From: an uncultured Bdellovibrionales bacterium
GTDB lineage: Bacteria > Bdellovibrionota > Bdellovibrionia > Bdellovibrionales > UBA1609
Assembly (NCBI GenBank): GCA_937980625.1
Contig: CALJPJ010000088.1
Location: 1-13,010 of the forward strand
Direction: 5' to 3'
DNA: 13,010 bases
The position numbers and the translations under genes were made by a program. This document shows, piece after piece, positions 6,692 to 13,010 of this stretch (position 1 is the stretch's first letter; each line of letters opens with the position of its first letter). The notes under the pieces were generated by a model, which saw only the letters and a program-made list of their open reading frames with translations, was not told the origin of the DNA and made no database searches.

Positions 6692-7409
6692 TACTGACTT
6701 TAATGAATTATTAGATACAGCCCATGAATTGTTCAAAGAAGGAAAATTTGACCAAGCAGAAACAATTTTAAACCAACTCATTCTAAAAAACCAAAAAAAA
6801 CCTATTGTATTTCATCTATTAGGTACAATTTATTATGATCGTGGCAAGTTTAATAAAGCTATTCGTGCCTTTAAGCGAGCCCTTGAAATAGACCCTTCGT
6901 TTACTGATGCAAGTGTTGGCTTGAGTATTATCCTTAATGATCTTGGTAAATATGAAGAAGGCAAAAAAGTTTTTCTAGAGGCGCAAGCTATGCTTGGCTC
7001 TAAAGACCAAGAACAAGATACTTATGTAAATGAAAAAATTGCTTTAAAGCATGATGAACTTGGAGAGCTTTACTCAAACTATAAGCGCTATAAAGAGGCT
7101 ATGGAACAATACCTTAAAGCCCTGCTACTTTCTAAACGAAAGCCAGAACTCAATCTTAAGGTTGTATCTTGTTTACGGCGCTTAGATGAAAAAGATAAAG
7201 CTATTTTTAGATTAAAAGATTTATTAAAAACTTATCCTGATTTTGTCTCTGCTCGTGTAATGTTAGGAGAAATTTTATATGAAAATAAGCAAAACCCTGA
7301 AGCAACTCATCAACTTGAGAGAGCTCTAAAAATAGAGCCATCTAATCAAATTGCAAAAAATTTATTAAATGAACTCCGTAATCACAACTTGATCAACAAA
7401 GACGTTTGA
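6684..7409 (+). CDS. TPR repeat protein, soluble
   Basis: With the GTG start at 6684 this is a 241-residue protein made almost wholly of tetratricopeptide repeats. A degenerate repeat sits at 9-39 (HELFKEGKFDQAETILNQLI), a canonical one at 40-71 (LGTIYYDRGKFNKAIRAFKRALEIDP), and others at about 74-100, 121-151 (LGELYSNYKRYKEAMEQYLKAL) and 188-220. No signal peptide or membrane helix is visible, so it is probably a cytoplasmic scaffold for protein-protein contacts. The partner is unknown. Its start overlaps the bamD stop by 8 bp (GTGAATAA), and hpt begins 13 nt after its TGA, so all three are probably co-transcribed. Placement next to BamD does not prove a role in outer-membrane assembly, because the protein appears to lack an export signal. 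Confidence 0.8.
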   Translation: MNNTDFNELLDTAHELFKEGKFDQAETILNQLILKNQKKPIVFHLLGTIYYDRGKFNKAIRAFKRALEIDPSFTDASVGLSIILNDLGKYEEGKKVFLEAQAMLGSKDQEQDTYVNEKIALKHDELGELYSNYKRYKEAMEQYLKALLLSKRKPELNLKVVSCLRRLDEKDKAIFRLKDLLKTYPDFVSARVMLGEILYENKQNPEATHQLERALKIEPSNQIAKNLLNELRNHNLINKDV

Positions 7410-7422
7410 GGAATTATTAAAT

Positions 7423-7935
7423 ATGAGCTTAAAAAATGACTTAGTAAAATTTATTACAGAAGAAGAAATCAATGAAATGGTCGAAGATTTGGCATCTCAA
7501 GTTGAGCGTGACTATGATGGACAAGAACTTCATATAATTTGCCCACTCAAAGGATCAATTTTATTTGTATCTGATCTAGTAAGAAAAATTAACCTTCCCA
7601 CTGTTGTTGATTTTGTCCACTTAACTTCTCCTAAAAAACAAAGTGTAAAAATTCACAAAGATATTCAAAATGATATTACTGGGAAGCATGTACTTATTGT
7701 TGAGGAAATAATTGATGCGGGGCGCACTTTAAACTTTTTAAGAACTCGAGTTGTGGCCTCAAATCCAGCTTCAGTAAAAATACTTACATTACTAGATAAA
7801 CCTGCACGGAGAGAGCTTCCAATCCAACCTGATTATGTTGGGCAAACTATTGATGACAGATTTGTCATTGGATACGGGATGGATTCTGAAGAAATGGGAC
7901 GTAACTACAAAGATATTTATAATTACCGAAACTAA
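7423..7935 (+). CDS. hpt: Hypoxanthine (purine) phosphoribosyltransferase
   Basis: This 170-residue type-I phosphoribosyltransferase has the length and motif order of bacterial HPRT. CPLKGSILFVSDLVR near 40-54 gives the Leu-Lys-Gly PPi-binding loop. The PRPP-binding signature VLIVEEIIDAGRTL lies at 90-103. LLDKPARR carries the base-contacting Lys, and a C-terminal DRFVIGYGMDSEEMGRN box carries the Asp-containing base site. The enzyme would salvage hypoxanthine or guanine with PRPP to IMP or GMP in the cytoplasm. Two departures are visible. The flexible loop usually carrying a Ser-Tyr pair (SSYG...) is shortened to SPKKQS, and the PRPP motif has Glu-Glu instead of Glu-Asp. These may alter purine preference. 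GAGGA lies 10 nt before the ATG, and the gene is last in the bamD operon. Confidence 0.85.
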   Translation: MSLKNDLVKFITEEEINEMVEDLASQVERDYDGQELHIICPLKGSILFVSDLVRKINLPTVVDFVHLTSPKKQSVKIHKDIQNDITGKHVLIVEEIIDAGRTLNFLRTRVVASNPASVKILTLLDKPARRELPIQPDYVGQTIDDRFVIGYGMDSEEMGRNYKDIYNYRN

Positions 7936-7941
7936 TAGCTT

Positions 7942-8019
7942 TTAATAAACTAGTACATTTACTAAAAAAAATACCATCACTGATAATACAAAAATTAATG
8001 TAATTTGGTTACCTAACAC
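7942..8019 (-). CDS. Candidate single-helix membrane micropeptide (25 aa)
   Basis: A 25-codon frame on the - strand starts with GTG at 8019 and ends in TAA at 7942. GGAGG (complement of 8027-8031) lies exactly 7 nt upstream, the strongest Shine-Dalgarno in the window. The peptide begins MLGNQ and continues with about 20 hydrophobic residues rich in Val, Leu, Ile and Phe, a single polar Asn near the end and a terminal Tyr, i.e. one predicted transmembrane helix. Size and layout resemble small membrane subunits such as KdpF- or CydX-like peptides, but I recognise no family. It sits alone between convergent hpt and rimO, with a candidate promoter at 8102-8131. It could be chance in AT-rich DNA; the ribosome binding site and helix together make it worth reporting. 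Confidence 0.4.
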   Translation of the reverse strand: MLGNQITLIFVLSVMVFFLVNVLVY

Positions 8020-8026
8020 TTTTTAT

Positions 8027-8031
8027 CCTCC
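8027..8031 (-). promoter_or_regulatory. Strong Shine-Dalgarno of the micropeptide frame
   Basis: On the - strand this reads GGTGGAGGAT, with GGAGG seven nucleotides before the GTG. It is a full anti-SD match in a region otherwise lacking recognised genes. Confidence 0.5.
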
Positions 8032-8101
8032 ACCTTGAGTTGGTCAATAAGTTTTAAGTAATTTCAATGTTAAAATTAAAAAAAAACTCATCTATGCTTA
8101 T

Positions 8102-8131
8102 ATTACATCAGACCTTGACGTATTCCGTCAA
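8102..8131 (-). promoter_or_regulatory. Candidate promoter for the micropeptide, overlapped by a palindrome
   Basis: On the - strand TTGACG (8131-8126), an 18-bp spacer and TGTAAT (8107-8102) match sigma-70 boxes at five of six positions each. Transcription would begin near 8095, about 75 nt before the GTG at 8019. The -35 box forms one arm of the inverted repeat at 8114-8132, an arrangement compatible with an operator. Confidence 0.4.
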
Positions 8132-8132
8132 G
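8114..8132. repeat. 7-bp inverted repeat CTTGACG/CGTCAAG
   Basis: CTTGACG (8114-8120) and CGTCAAG (8126-8132) are perfect inverted copies around TATTC. It may be an operator over the - strand promoter or the stem of a weak terminator for hpt. The bases after it on the + strand are T-rich but not a clean T-run. Confidence 0.55.
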
Positions 8133-8139
8133 TGTTGAG

Positions 8140-8163
8140 ATTTATTTTGGACCTAAAATAAAT
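8140..8163. terminator. AT-rich 9-bp hairpin, possible bidirectional terminator
   Basis: ATTTATTTT (8140-8148) and AAAATAAAT (8155-8163) form a perfect 9-bp stem around GGACCT between the convergent hpt and rimO genes. Stem arms rich in A and T can supply U-tracts on either strand, but neither side has a classic GC stem plus T-run, so the terminator role is tentative. Confidence 0.4.
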
Positions 8164-8205
8164 TGTTCGACTAAAACTCATAATAGTTATTATAAATTAT
8201 TTTTG

Positions 8206-9558
8206 TTAAATAATTGTACCAACTAAATCATAATTATGACTTTCAGTAATTTTAACTTGAACAATGTCACCCTGCTTAGCTTTACCTTCATTTATATAAA
8301 TAACACCGTCTATATCTGGAGCTTGCCCCTCATAACGACCTTGCAGAAGTAATTCAGTTTCATCACTAACTCCATCAATAATTACAGGTAAAGTTTTATC
8401 TACTAACTTATTATGTTTTTCTTTGCTAATTACTTGTTGCACAGACATTAATTTTTCATACCTTAGCTGTTTTATATCCTCAGAAACTTGATTTGGAAGT
8501 GTTGCTGCCTTGGTGTTTTCTTCTGTTGAGTATTGAAAAGCACCAACGCGATCAAATTTTTGTTCCTTAATAAAATCAACCAATTCATCAAACTGCTCAG
8601 CTGTTTCGCCTGGGTAGCCCACAATAAATTGTGTCCTTATAACGGCATTTGGGATTTCTTTTCTAATTGTACCAAGACAAGCTAATATTTCTTCCTTAGT
8701 CATTCGCCTATTCATGGATTTAAGCATCGAATTATTTATATGCTGCAATGGCATATCAAAATAACTAACCAAGTTACTACTATTTTTAATTAACTGAACC
8801 ATCTCCTCATCAATACCGTCAGGATATAAATATAATACCCTTATCCACTGAGCACCACTTTCTTCAGAAAGGGCCTTAAGTAAGTTATAGGGAGAGTCAG
8901 TTCTATTAGAGTCTTTTTTCTTTAAATCCCAACCATAGTCTGTAAAATCATGAGAAATTACAATAAGTTCCTTAACTCCACTTGCAACCAAGAGTTTTGC
9001 TTCACTGACTATATGTTCAATTTTTCTTGATTGTAAATTTCCTCGTATAAGTGGAATAGCACAAAATGCACATCTTTTTTTACAGCCTTCAGATATTTTT
9101 AAATATGCTCGATGAGAAAATTGTGAATTCAGCCGAGGTGTAGATTCTTCTTGTAAATATGTTGGCAGATTAAAGTAAGTTTTTTGGGTATCACCTTGAT
9201 AAGCTTTTTCTAAAATATCATCAATGTTTTGAAATTGCCCCGAACCAACAAATAAATCAGCCTCTGGTAGCCCATCGACTAAATCATCTTTATATCTTTG
9301 AGTTAAACAACCAGCAACTACGAGCTTTTGGAGCTTACCACTTTTAAGCTTAGCAGCTTCTAGAACTGTATTTATTGACTCTTCTTTTGCTTCCTCTATA
9401 AAGCCACACGTATTCACAATAATAGTATCAGCCTGTTCTTTTTCCGTTACTAAATCATAACCTGTATTTTTTAGTGTCCCATACATTATTTCACTATCGA
9501 CTAAGTTTTTGGGACAACCCAAACTAATTATATGAACCTTCTTTTTATTTTCTGACAC
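8206..9558 (-). CDS. rimO: Ribosomal protein S12 methylthiotransferase RimO
   Basis: This 450-residue radical-SAM methylthiotransferase matches RimO in length and layout. The N-terminal UPF0004 domain has three cluster cysteines, C15 in SLGCPKNLVDSE, C51 in VNTCGF and C84 in AGCL. The radical-SAM CxxxCxxC motif is C159, C163 and C166 (EGCKKRCAFC). YFDMPLQHINNSML and the FIVGYPGET box follow, and a C-terminal TRAM domain contains LQGRYEGQAPDIDGVIY. The SLGCPKNLVDSE start and the TRAM sequence distinguish it from MiaB. It adds a methylthio group to an aspartate of S12 using SAM and two 4Fe-4S clusters. The usual AQDT segment reads SHDF here. The GTG start shares one base with the lolA stop (TAGTG), and GGAG lies 5 nt upstream, so it is coupled to lolA. 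Confidence 0.93.
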   Translation of the reverse strand: MSENKKKVHIISLGCPKNLVDSEIMYGTLKNTGYDLVTEKEQADTIIVNTCGFIEEAKEESINTVLEAAKLKSGKLQKLVVAGCLTQRYKDDLVDGLPEADLFVGSGQFQNIDDILEKAYQGDTQKTYFNLPTYLQEESTPRLNSQFSHRAYLKISEGCKKRCAFCAIPLIRGNLQSRKIEHIVSEAKLLVASGVKELIVISHDFTDYGWDLKKKDSNRTDSPYNLLKALSEESGAQWIRVLYLYPDGIDEEMVQLIKNSSNLVSYFDMPLQHINNSMLKSMNRRMTKEEILACLGTIRKEIPNAVIRTQFIVGYPGETAEQFDELVDFIKEQKFDRVGAFQYSTEENTKAATLPNQVSEDIKQLRYEKLMSVQQVISKEKHNKLVDKTLPVIIDGVSDETELLLQGRYEGQAPDIDGVIYINEGKAKQGDIVQVKITESHNYDLVGTII

Positions 9559-10205
9559 TAGAGCTCCGTTACTTCTGAATTAGCTGGAATATTATATCTA
9601 AACTTCGATTTTTGCGCTTGAGATTTAAATTTTATATTTGAAAACTTATGTATTGTTTTATTTTCTAAGCTATCTGTAAATTCTATAAAGCTTATTATCT
9701 CAGCTTGTTTGTCTATACCAATCTTTGCTGTTTTAATATCAGACATTTTTGACTTCTTTTTAAATATTACTTTATATGTATTTTTTGTTATCTTTTTAAA
9801 ATCAAGATCATTTTTAATATTATCATTACCAAAGAAGGCTGCCAGAAACCCTTTAACCTTTTCCTGCCCAACCTTAGATTTTAAATGAGTTACCTGAGTT
9901 TGACCTCCTAGCTTTTTTGGAAGTTTGTTTTCAACCCAAATACTTTTGCCATCCATAACAACAAGGTGCTTCTCAGGTTTATTAATCTCGTACCTCATTT
10001 TGTTACTACTCAAATATAGCTTACCGCTACTTTCTTTAGTTTCACCTAACAATGACATAACTACTGTTTTCTTTAAATTCATATCTACAGCTGGTGAATT
10101 CCGATACTTATTAATTACCTGGTGCAAGGGTAAATTAGGGTCTTCAGCATAGACTGAATTTATTAATAATGAAATAATCAAGACTATAAATGTACATCTA
10201 ATCAT
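9558..10205 (-). CDS. lolA: Outer membrane lipoprotein carrier LolA
   Basis: Starting at ATG 10205 this is a 215-residue secreted protein. The N-terminal MIRC plus a hydrophobic core ends in NSVYA, a good signal peptidase I site at about residue 20. A LolA-type beta-sheet region follows, with SSGKLYLSSNKMRYEINKP and HLVVMDGKSIWVENK, and the late NKTIHKFSNIKFKSQ stretch matching the family's C-terminal strands. LolA is the periplasmic chaperone that ferries lipoproteins from the inner membrane LolCDE complex to the outer membrane. An open frame extends 24 codons upstream to an ATG at 10277, but that would bury the signal peptide, so I reject it. No strong Shine-Dalgarno precedes 10205. It is coupled to rimO, and BamD in the same window is a likely client. 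Confidence 0.75.
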   Translation of the reverse strand: MIRCTFIVLIISLLINSVYAEDPNLPLHQVINKYRNSPAVDMNLKKTVVMSLLGETKESSGKLYLSSNKMRYEINKPEKHLVVMDGKSIWVENKLPKKLGGQTQVTHLKSKVGQEKVKGFLAAFFGNDNIKNDLDFKKITKNTYKVIFKKKSKMSDIKTAKIGIDKQAEIISFIEFTDSLENKTIHKFSNIKFKSQAQKSKFRYNIPANSEVTEL

Positions 10206-10303
10206 GTTTAAAAAATAACAATTATTAGTGCCAATGTCTATAAAAGCAAAAATTATTAACAGTCTTTTTACATGCAAATAGGCTTTAGACTATAAAGTTT
10301 TCA

Positions 10304-10330
10304 AAATTTAATCCTCGCTCGGATAAATTT
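10304..10330. terminator. Inverted repeat between comF and lolA, terminator-like
   Basis: AAATTT-A-ATCC (10304-10314) pairs with GGAT-AAATTT (10321-10330), a 10-bp stem with one bulged A and a TCGCTC loop. It lies in the 269-bp gap between the comF stop and the lolA start, 99 bp before lolA. On the - strand it is followed by TGAAAACTTT, a poor U-tract, so it may terminate comF transcripts weakly or form a leader structure. The rest of this gap is AT-rich and I see no gene in it. Another short stem lies at 10345-10365. Confidence 0.4.
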
Positions 10331-10474
10331 CCAACTTAATTTTTTATGAGTTTGACTAACTCGTATTACTTATTTTCATAACCATAAATAACTAAATTTC
10401 AATTAAATTAAAACACATTAGAGTTTTTAACAGCTTAGAATTCAGGATAGTATTCAATGTAATTGACCTTACAA

Positions 10475-11101
10475 CTAAATGTCAGTTAGTAACCTTTCAG
10501 CCAAAACCCATACTTCAAACTTTTTTGGGCGACCTAGAGCCCAATAGGCTGCTTCTGCTGTGGCTCCAGTCGTAATTACGTCATCTACAAATATTACTTT
10601 ATAACCGCCAAGACTTTTTATGTTTTTAAACTTTAAATTAAACCTTTTATTTTTACGATCCCTTTTACTTAATAATTTTTGTTTTACTAAGCTCGAACTA
10701 AAGATATCTAAATATTTACTTCCTGTTATCACTGAAAGCTGTTGAGCCAATAAATAAGCATGATTTTCATATTTACCTGGAGCTGGTATAAAAATACTTT
10801 TTTCATTTTTATATATTTGCGATTGAATATTACTCAATAATAATCTTGCTAAACGATTATAACCAACTTTTGAATGACCATTTTTTAAACTATAAATTAT
10901 TTTTTTTATTTCTAAATCATTTTTTACCGACCACTCCCATAATCTATATACTGAAAAAATATATTTATTACTTTCAGAGCCACTTTGATAAATAGAAAGG
11001 TTATAATAATGTCGCCAACAATTTTCACATAAAATATCTATGGGTGGTTTATATTTTTTACAATTCAAACACAATCTAATAAAATTAAAGAAATCAAACA
11101 T
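10475..11101 (-). CDS. ComF/GntX-family phosphoribosyltransferase-like protein
   Basis: This 208-residue protein has the ComF layout. An N-terminal zinc-ribbon uses CxxC pairs C11/C14 and C25/C28. A middle PAPGKYENHAYLLAQQL segment follows, with a basic LLSKRDRKNKRFNLKF stretch near 143-158. The PRPP-loop signature VIFVDDVITTGAT lies at 169-181. ComF is needed for DNA uptake in naturally competent bacteria, and GntX/ComF homologues occur widely without a proven enzymatic reaction. The usual PxPLxxxRxxxRGFNQ motif is degenerate here (PAPGKYENHAY lacks the arginines), so the protein is divergent. It lies 80 bp after rlmH on the same strand and could be in the same transcription unit. An in-frame stop just upstream fixes ATG 11101 as the longest start; AGGG is unusually close to it. 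Confidence 0.8.
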   Translation of the reverse strand: MFDFFNFIRLCLNCKKYKPPIDILCENCWRHYYNLSIYQSGSESNKYIFSVYRLWEWSVKNDLEIKKIIYSLKNGHSKVGYNRLARLLLSNIQSQIYKNEKSIFIPAPGKYENHAYLLAQQLSVITGSKYLDIFSSSLVKQKLLSKRDRKNKRFNLKFKNIKSLGGYKVIFVDDVITTGATAEAAYWALGRPKKFEVWVLAERLLTDI

Positions 11102-11181
11102 ACCCTTTTATATTCAATTTTATAATTATTTGATATCGGTAGTAAAATTATAATGAAGGTTAAGTTAATTCATTTCACGGA

Positions 11182-11655
11182 CTATTCATTATGATATGGG
11201 ATTTTCTTTTGAATACAAATAGCCCTATAAATTTGTTCTAATGCTACTACTCTGGCCACATGATGATTGTAAGTTAACTTACCAAGACTTATTGAATAAT
11301 CAGCCCTTGATTTTACATCACTTAAAAAGCCATAACTGCCGCCAATAACAAAAACTACAGAGCGTTTGTTAAGATCAATAATATTTTGAAATTTTTCTGA
11401 AAATACTATCGAACTAGAGAAATTGTTTCCCTTTTCATCAAAGATAATTACATAATCTTCTTTTTCAATTCTCTTTAAAATTAAACTTGATTCTAGTTTT
11501 ATTTTTTCATTTTTTTTGCTTCGGGGAAGGCTTTTAGTCTTAATTGCTTGAATTTTAAATGGATAATATTGATTTAACTTTTTAAAGTATAATTCAGTTG
11601 CAACAGTAGCCCACTTCTCATTGCCTGATTGTATATATAGTAGCTTGAGTTGCAA
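11182..11655 (-). CDS. rlmH: 23S rRNA pseudouridine-1915 N3-methyltransferase RlmH
   Basis: The TTG start at 11655 gives 157 residues, almost exactly the E. coli RlmH length. The start is supported by AAGGAG seven nt upstream and by the opening LQLKLLYIQSG, which matches the usual beta-strand 1. SPOUT/RlmH motifs are YVIIFDEKGNNFSS, the SAM-binding FVIGGSYGF loop, and the C-terminal ISLGKLTYNHHVARVVALEQIYRA followed by IPYH. The conserved HxxxR, EQxYRA and PYH residues are present. RlmH methylates pseudouridine 1915 in helix 69 of 23S rRNA on assembled 70S ribosomes. The Pro in GGPxG is replaced by Ser. It starts two nt after the nadD-rsfS stop, so it is surely coupled. The longer frame from 11682 would overlap the upstream gene and has no ribosome binding site. 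Confidence 0.9.
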   Translation of the reverse strand: MQLKLLYIQSGNEKWATVATELYFKKLNQYYPFKIQAIKTKSLPRSKKNEKIKLESSLILKRIEKEDYVIIFDEKGNNFSSSIVFSEKFQNIIDLNKRSVVFVIGGSYGFLSDVKSRADYSISLGKLTYNHHVARVVALEQIYRAICIQKKIPYHNE

Positions 11656-11656
11656 A

Positions 11657-12658
11657 CTAACTCTCCTTAAGAAGCTCCCCATTCACCCATAGTTCTTCTA
11701 AATTATACTCATTACGAACAAATTCGTAAAAGACATGAACAATCAATGCACCGTAATCAATAACAATCCATCTTCCTTCACTAATTCCCTCTACAGCTAT
11801 TGGAGATAAACCTCTTGTTTTTCTCATATATCTAATTAAATGTTCAGCCAGAGAAGATGTATGCCTGGTGTTAGTGCCCGAGGCAATCAAATTAAATTCA
11901 GATGGTTGAGTTATGTGTCGTACATCGTAAGACAAAACATTTAGAGCATTTTTTTCATTGAGTAGCTTTTCACAATCTAAAGTAAATTTTTTATAATCTT
12001 CTACCTTAGCATCTAATCTTTCATATATTTTTTTCTCTAAGAAATAGTTTTTGGATTCCTCTAAAATTAAATTTCCAGTTGGTTGGCCCTTTCTCATTTT
12101 AGATCTTAATTCTGAAGATGATACATCAAAATTTTCATCAAGCTTCAAATATGTTATTGTTAAACCCGTTGATAATATAAATTTGTCTTGTGTATAATCA
12201 TCTACTAAATCTTGTAAATCTAAAGGTAAATCTTCAAATTTCAAAAAATCGTATCCAGGGCGACTAACTACAAGCAGGTTAGCTAGAGATAAAACTTTTT
12301 GATAATTCTTCCATTTATGAAATTGGTTTAATTGATCTAAGCCAATGACAATATTTATGTTATCACTTGCATACTTCTCTTTGATATAAGGTAAGACATC
12401 AACCGTATAACACTTTTTACCTTGATCCATTTCGTAAGTATCAACTTCAACTGACAAATCCCTTGTCATAGACTTTACAACCTCAACTCTATGCTCAATA
12501 CCAGGGTCGTAATCAAATTCTTTTAACGGGCTTCTGTGTGATGGCATCACTACTACTTTACTTTCAGGAAATGAGCTAACTAATGTTTCGATTACATTTA
12601 AATGACCAATGTGGAACGGGTTAAAACTACCACCATATAAATATATGCTATTATTCAT
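11657..12658 (-). CDS. NadD-RsfS fusion: nicotinate-nucleotide adenylyltransferase plus ribosome silencing factor
   Basis: One uninterrupted 333-codon frame encodes two families that are usually separate adjacent genes. Residues 1 to about 215 are NadD: the nucleotidyltransferase signature GGSFNPFHIGH (9-19), IGLDQLNQFHKW (105-116), VSRPGYD and the FDVSSSELRSKMRKG box (178-191). NadD adenylates nicotinate mononucleotide to deamido-NAD. Residues about 224-333 are RsfS (RsfA/Iojap): DVRHITQPSEFNLIASGTNT (245-264), a P-x-x-VEG-x-x-EGRW box near 286-297, VIDYGALIVHVF (299-310), then EYNLEELW. RsfS binds ribosomal protein uL14 and blocks subunit joining when nutrients are short. The ATG overlaps the obgE stop by 8 bp (ATGAATAA), and rlmH follows directly. 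The order obgE, nadD, rsfS, rlmH is common; the fusion is the unusual feature. Confidence 0.9.
   Translation of the reverse strand: MNNSIYLYGGSFNPFHIGHLNVIETLVSSFPESKVVVMPSHRSPLKEFDYDPGIEHRVEVVKSMTRDLSVEVDTYEMDQGKKCYTVDVLPYIKEKYASDNINIVIGLDQLNQFHKWKNYQKVLSLANLLVVSRPGYDFLKFEDLPLDLQDLVDDYTQDKFILSTGLTITYLKLDENFDVSSSELRSKMRKGQPTGNLILEESKNYFLEKKIYERLDAKVEDYKKFTLDCEKLLNEKNALNVLSYDVRHITQPSEFNLIASGTNTRHTSSLAEHLIRYMRKTRGLSPIAVEGISEGRWIVIDYGALIVHVFYEFVRNEYNLEELWVNGELLKES
11663..11668 (-). promoter_or_regulatory. Ribosome binding site deciding the rlmH TTG start
   Basis: AAGGAG on the - strand, 7 nt before TTG 11655, lies inside the last codons of nadD-rsfS. Confidence 0.8.
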
Positions 12659-13010
12659 CGTTATCCTCTTTATTAACTAAGCCATCCATTTTATATATCA
12701 AAGAATTTAAGTTTTTTCTTGTTACAGACGAAATCACCATTGGTTCAATTTTAGTTTCTTTTTTAAACTCTCTTACTAATCTTCTTAGCTGTTCTTCAGT
12801 TAAAACATCTATCTTACTAAAAACAACAATTTGCTCTCGTTCAGTCAAAGATAAAAAATGAGATTGATGCTCTTTGAGCTCATCATATTTTGCTAATTCA
12901 TTCATAATTAAATTATAACTCTCAACTGGTGGCTTTGGAGCTAATTCAGAAGCATCAATCAAATGAACAAATGCTTTAGTTCTCTCAATATGCCTTAAAA
13001 ACTGAATACC
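12651..13010 (-). CDS. obgE: GTPase ObgE/CgtA, C-terminal part (runs off right edge)
   Basis: The frame is open to the right edge and ends in TAA at 12651, giving 119 residues of the GTPase domain end. The first residues visible are GIQFLRHIERTKAFVHLIDA, a hallmark of Obg proteins just after switch II. The segment PVESYNLIMNELAKYDELK follows, then the nucleotide-base motif as FSKIDVL (G4; consensus NKxD, here Ser for Asn) and ISSVTRKNL (G5; consensus SA, here SS). Obg is a large-subunit assembly GTPase. The protein ends soon after the G domain with an acidic NKEDNDE tail, so no long C-terminal domain is present. A TTG at 12962 is internal, not a start. It overlaps the nadD-rsfS start by 8 bp. 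Confidence 0.88.
   Translation of the reverse strand, partial: GIQFLRHIERTKAFVHLIDASELAPKPPVESYNLIMNELAKYDELKEHQSHFLSLTEREQIVVFSKIDVLTEEQLRRLVREFKKETKIEPMVISSVTRKNLNSLIYKMDGLVNKEDNDE

Noticed and set aside
8145..8205. 17-codon - strand frame (ATG near 8183) after rimO
   Set aside because: No ribosome binding site, and it runs through the AT-rich hairpin with no recognisable protein character.
10206..10277. 24-residue N-terminal extension of LolA
   Set aside because: It would place the obvious signal peptide (from MIRC to SVYA) internally, which does not fit an exported carrier protein.
10345..10365. Hairpin TATGAGTT-TGACT-AACTCGTA as comF terminator
   Set aside because: On the comF strand it is followed by A residues, not U, and it contains a wobble pair; no + strand gene upstream needs it.
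11656..11682. Nine-residue N-terminal extension of RlmH
   Set aside because: It overlaps the nadD-rsfS gene, has no ribosome binding site and exceeds the normal family start; TTG 11655 has AAGGAG and fits the family length.
12651..12962. Independent 103-residue gene starting at TTG 12962
   Set aside because: The frame stays open to the window edge, and the 16 extra codons read GIQFLRHIERTKAFVH, the continuous Obg sequence. It is the end of obgE, not a separate gene.

Overview
The window is AT-rich DNA that is densely coded, with short gaps and many overlapping start and stop codons. BamD and LolA homologues indicate a Gram-negative (diderm) bacterium. The gene set, the base composition and the frequent TTG/GTG starts suggest a Bdellovibrionota/Bacteriovoracaceae-like or other low-GC proteobacterial lineage. 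That lineage call is an inference, since no rRNA or tRNA is present to fix it.

Left edge (1-365, + strand): the end of an SxtJ-family membrane protein is followed directly by a 50-residue DUF5989 protein. This pair usually sits in surface-polysaccharide or carbamoyltransferase clusters, so such a cluster probably ends here. Facing it on the - strand (385-3113) is a two-gene unit: a class-III PLP aminotransferase and an M20 metallopeptidase homologue. They are translationally coupled and look like an ArgD/ArgE- or DapC/DapE-like pair acting on an acylated diamino acid. The M20 protein has unusual residues at two predicted metal-ligand positions.

The divergent intergenic region (3114-3450) holds two copies of a hairpin-forming repeat, one directly abutting the aminotransferase ribosome binding site, plus a separate 9-bp inverted repeat. 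Then comes a + strand operon: a BatE-like TPR/SH3 membrane protein, a cyclic-nucleotide-binding-domain protein and an AI-2E family membrane protein (3451-5807). A second + strand operon follows: bamD, a TPR protein and a hypoxanthine phosphoribosyltransferase (5936-7935).

The convergent gap 7936-8205 has two inverted repeats and a candidate 25-residue membrane micropeptide on the - strand with a strong Shine-Dalgarno. The right third, all on the - strand, is housekeeping: (read 5' to 3' on that strand) the end of obgE, a nadD-rsfS fusion, rlmH, comF, lolA and rimO. Its themes are ribosome assembly and modification (ObgE, RsfS, RlmH, RimO), NAD synthesis and lipoprotein transport. The most notable single gene is the NadD-RsfS fusion.

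Several starts were moved from the longest open frame using ribosome binding sites: aminotransferase ATG at 3113, TPR protein GTG at 6684, RlmH TTG at 11655 and LolA ATG at 10205.
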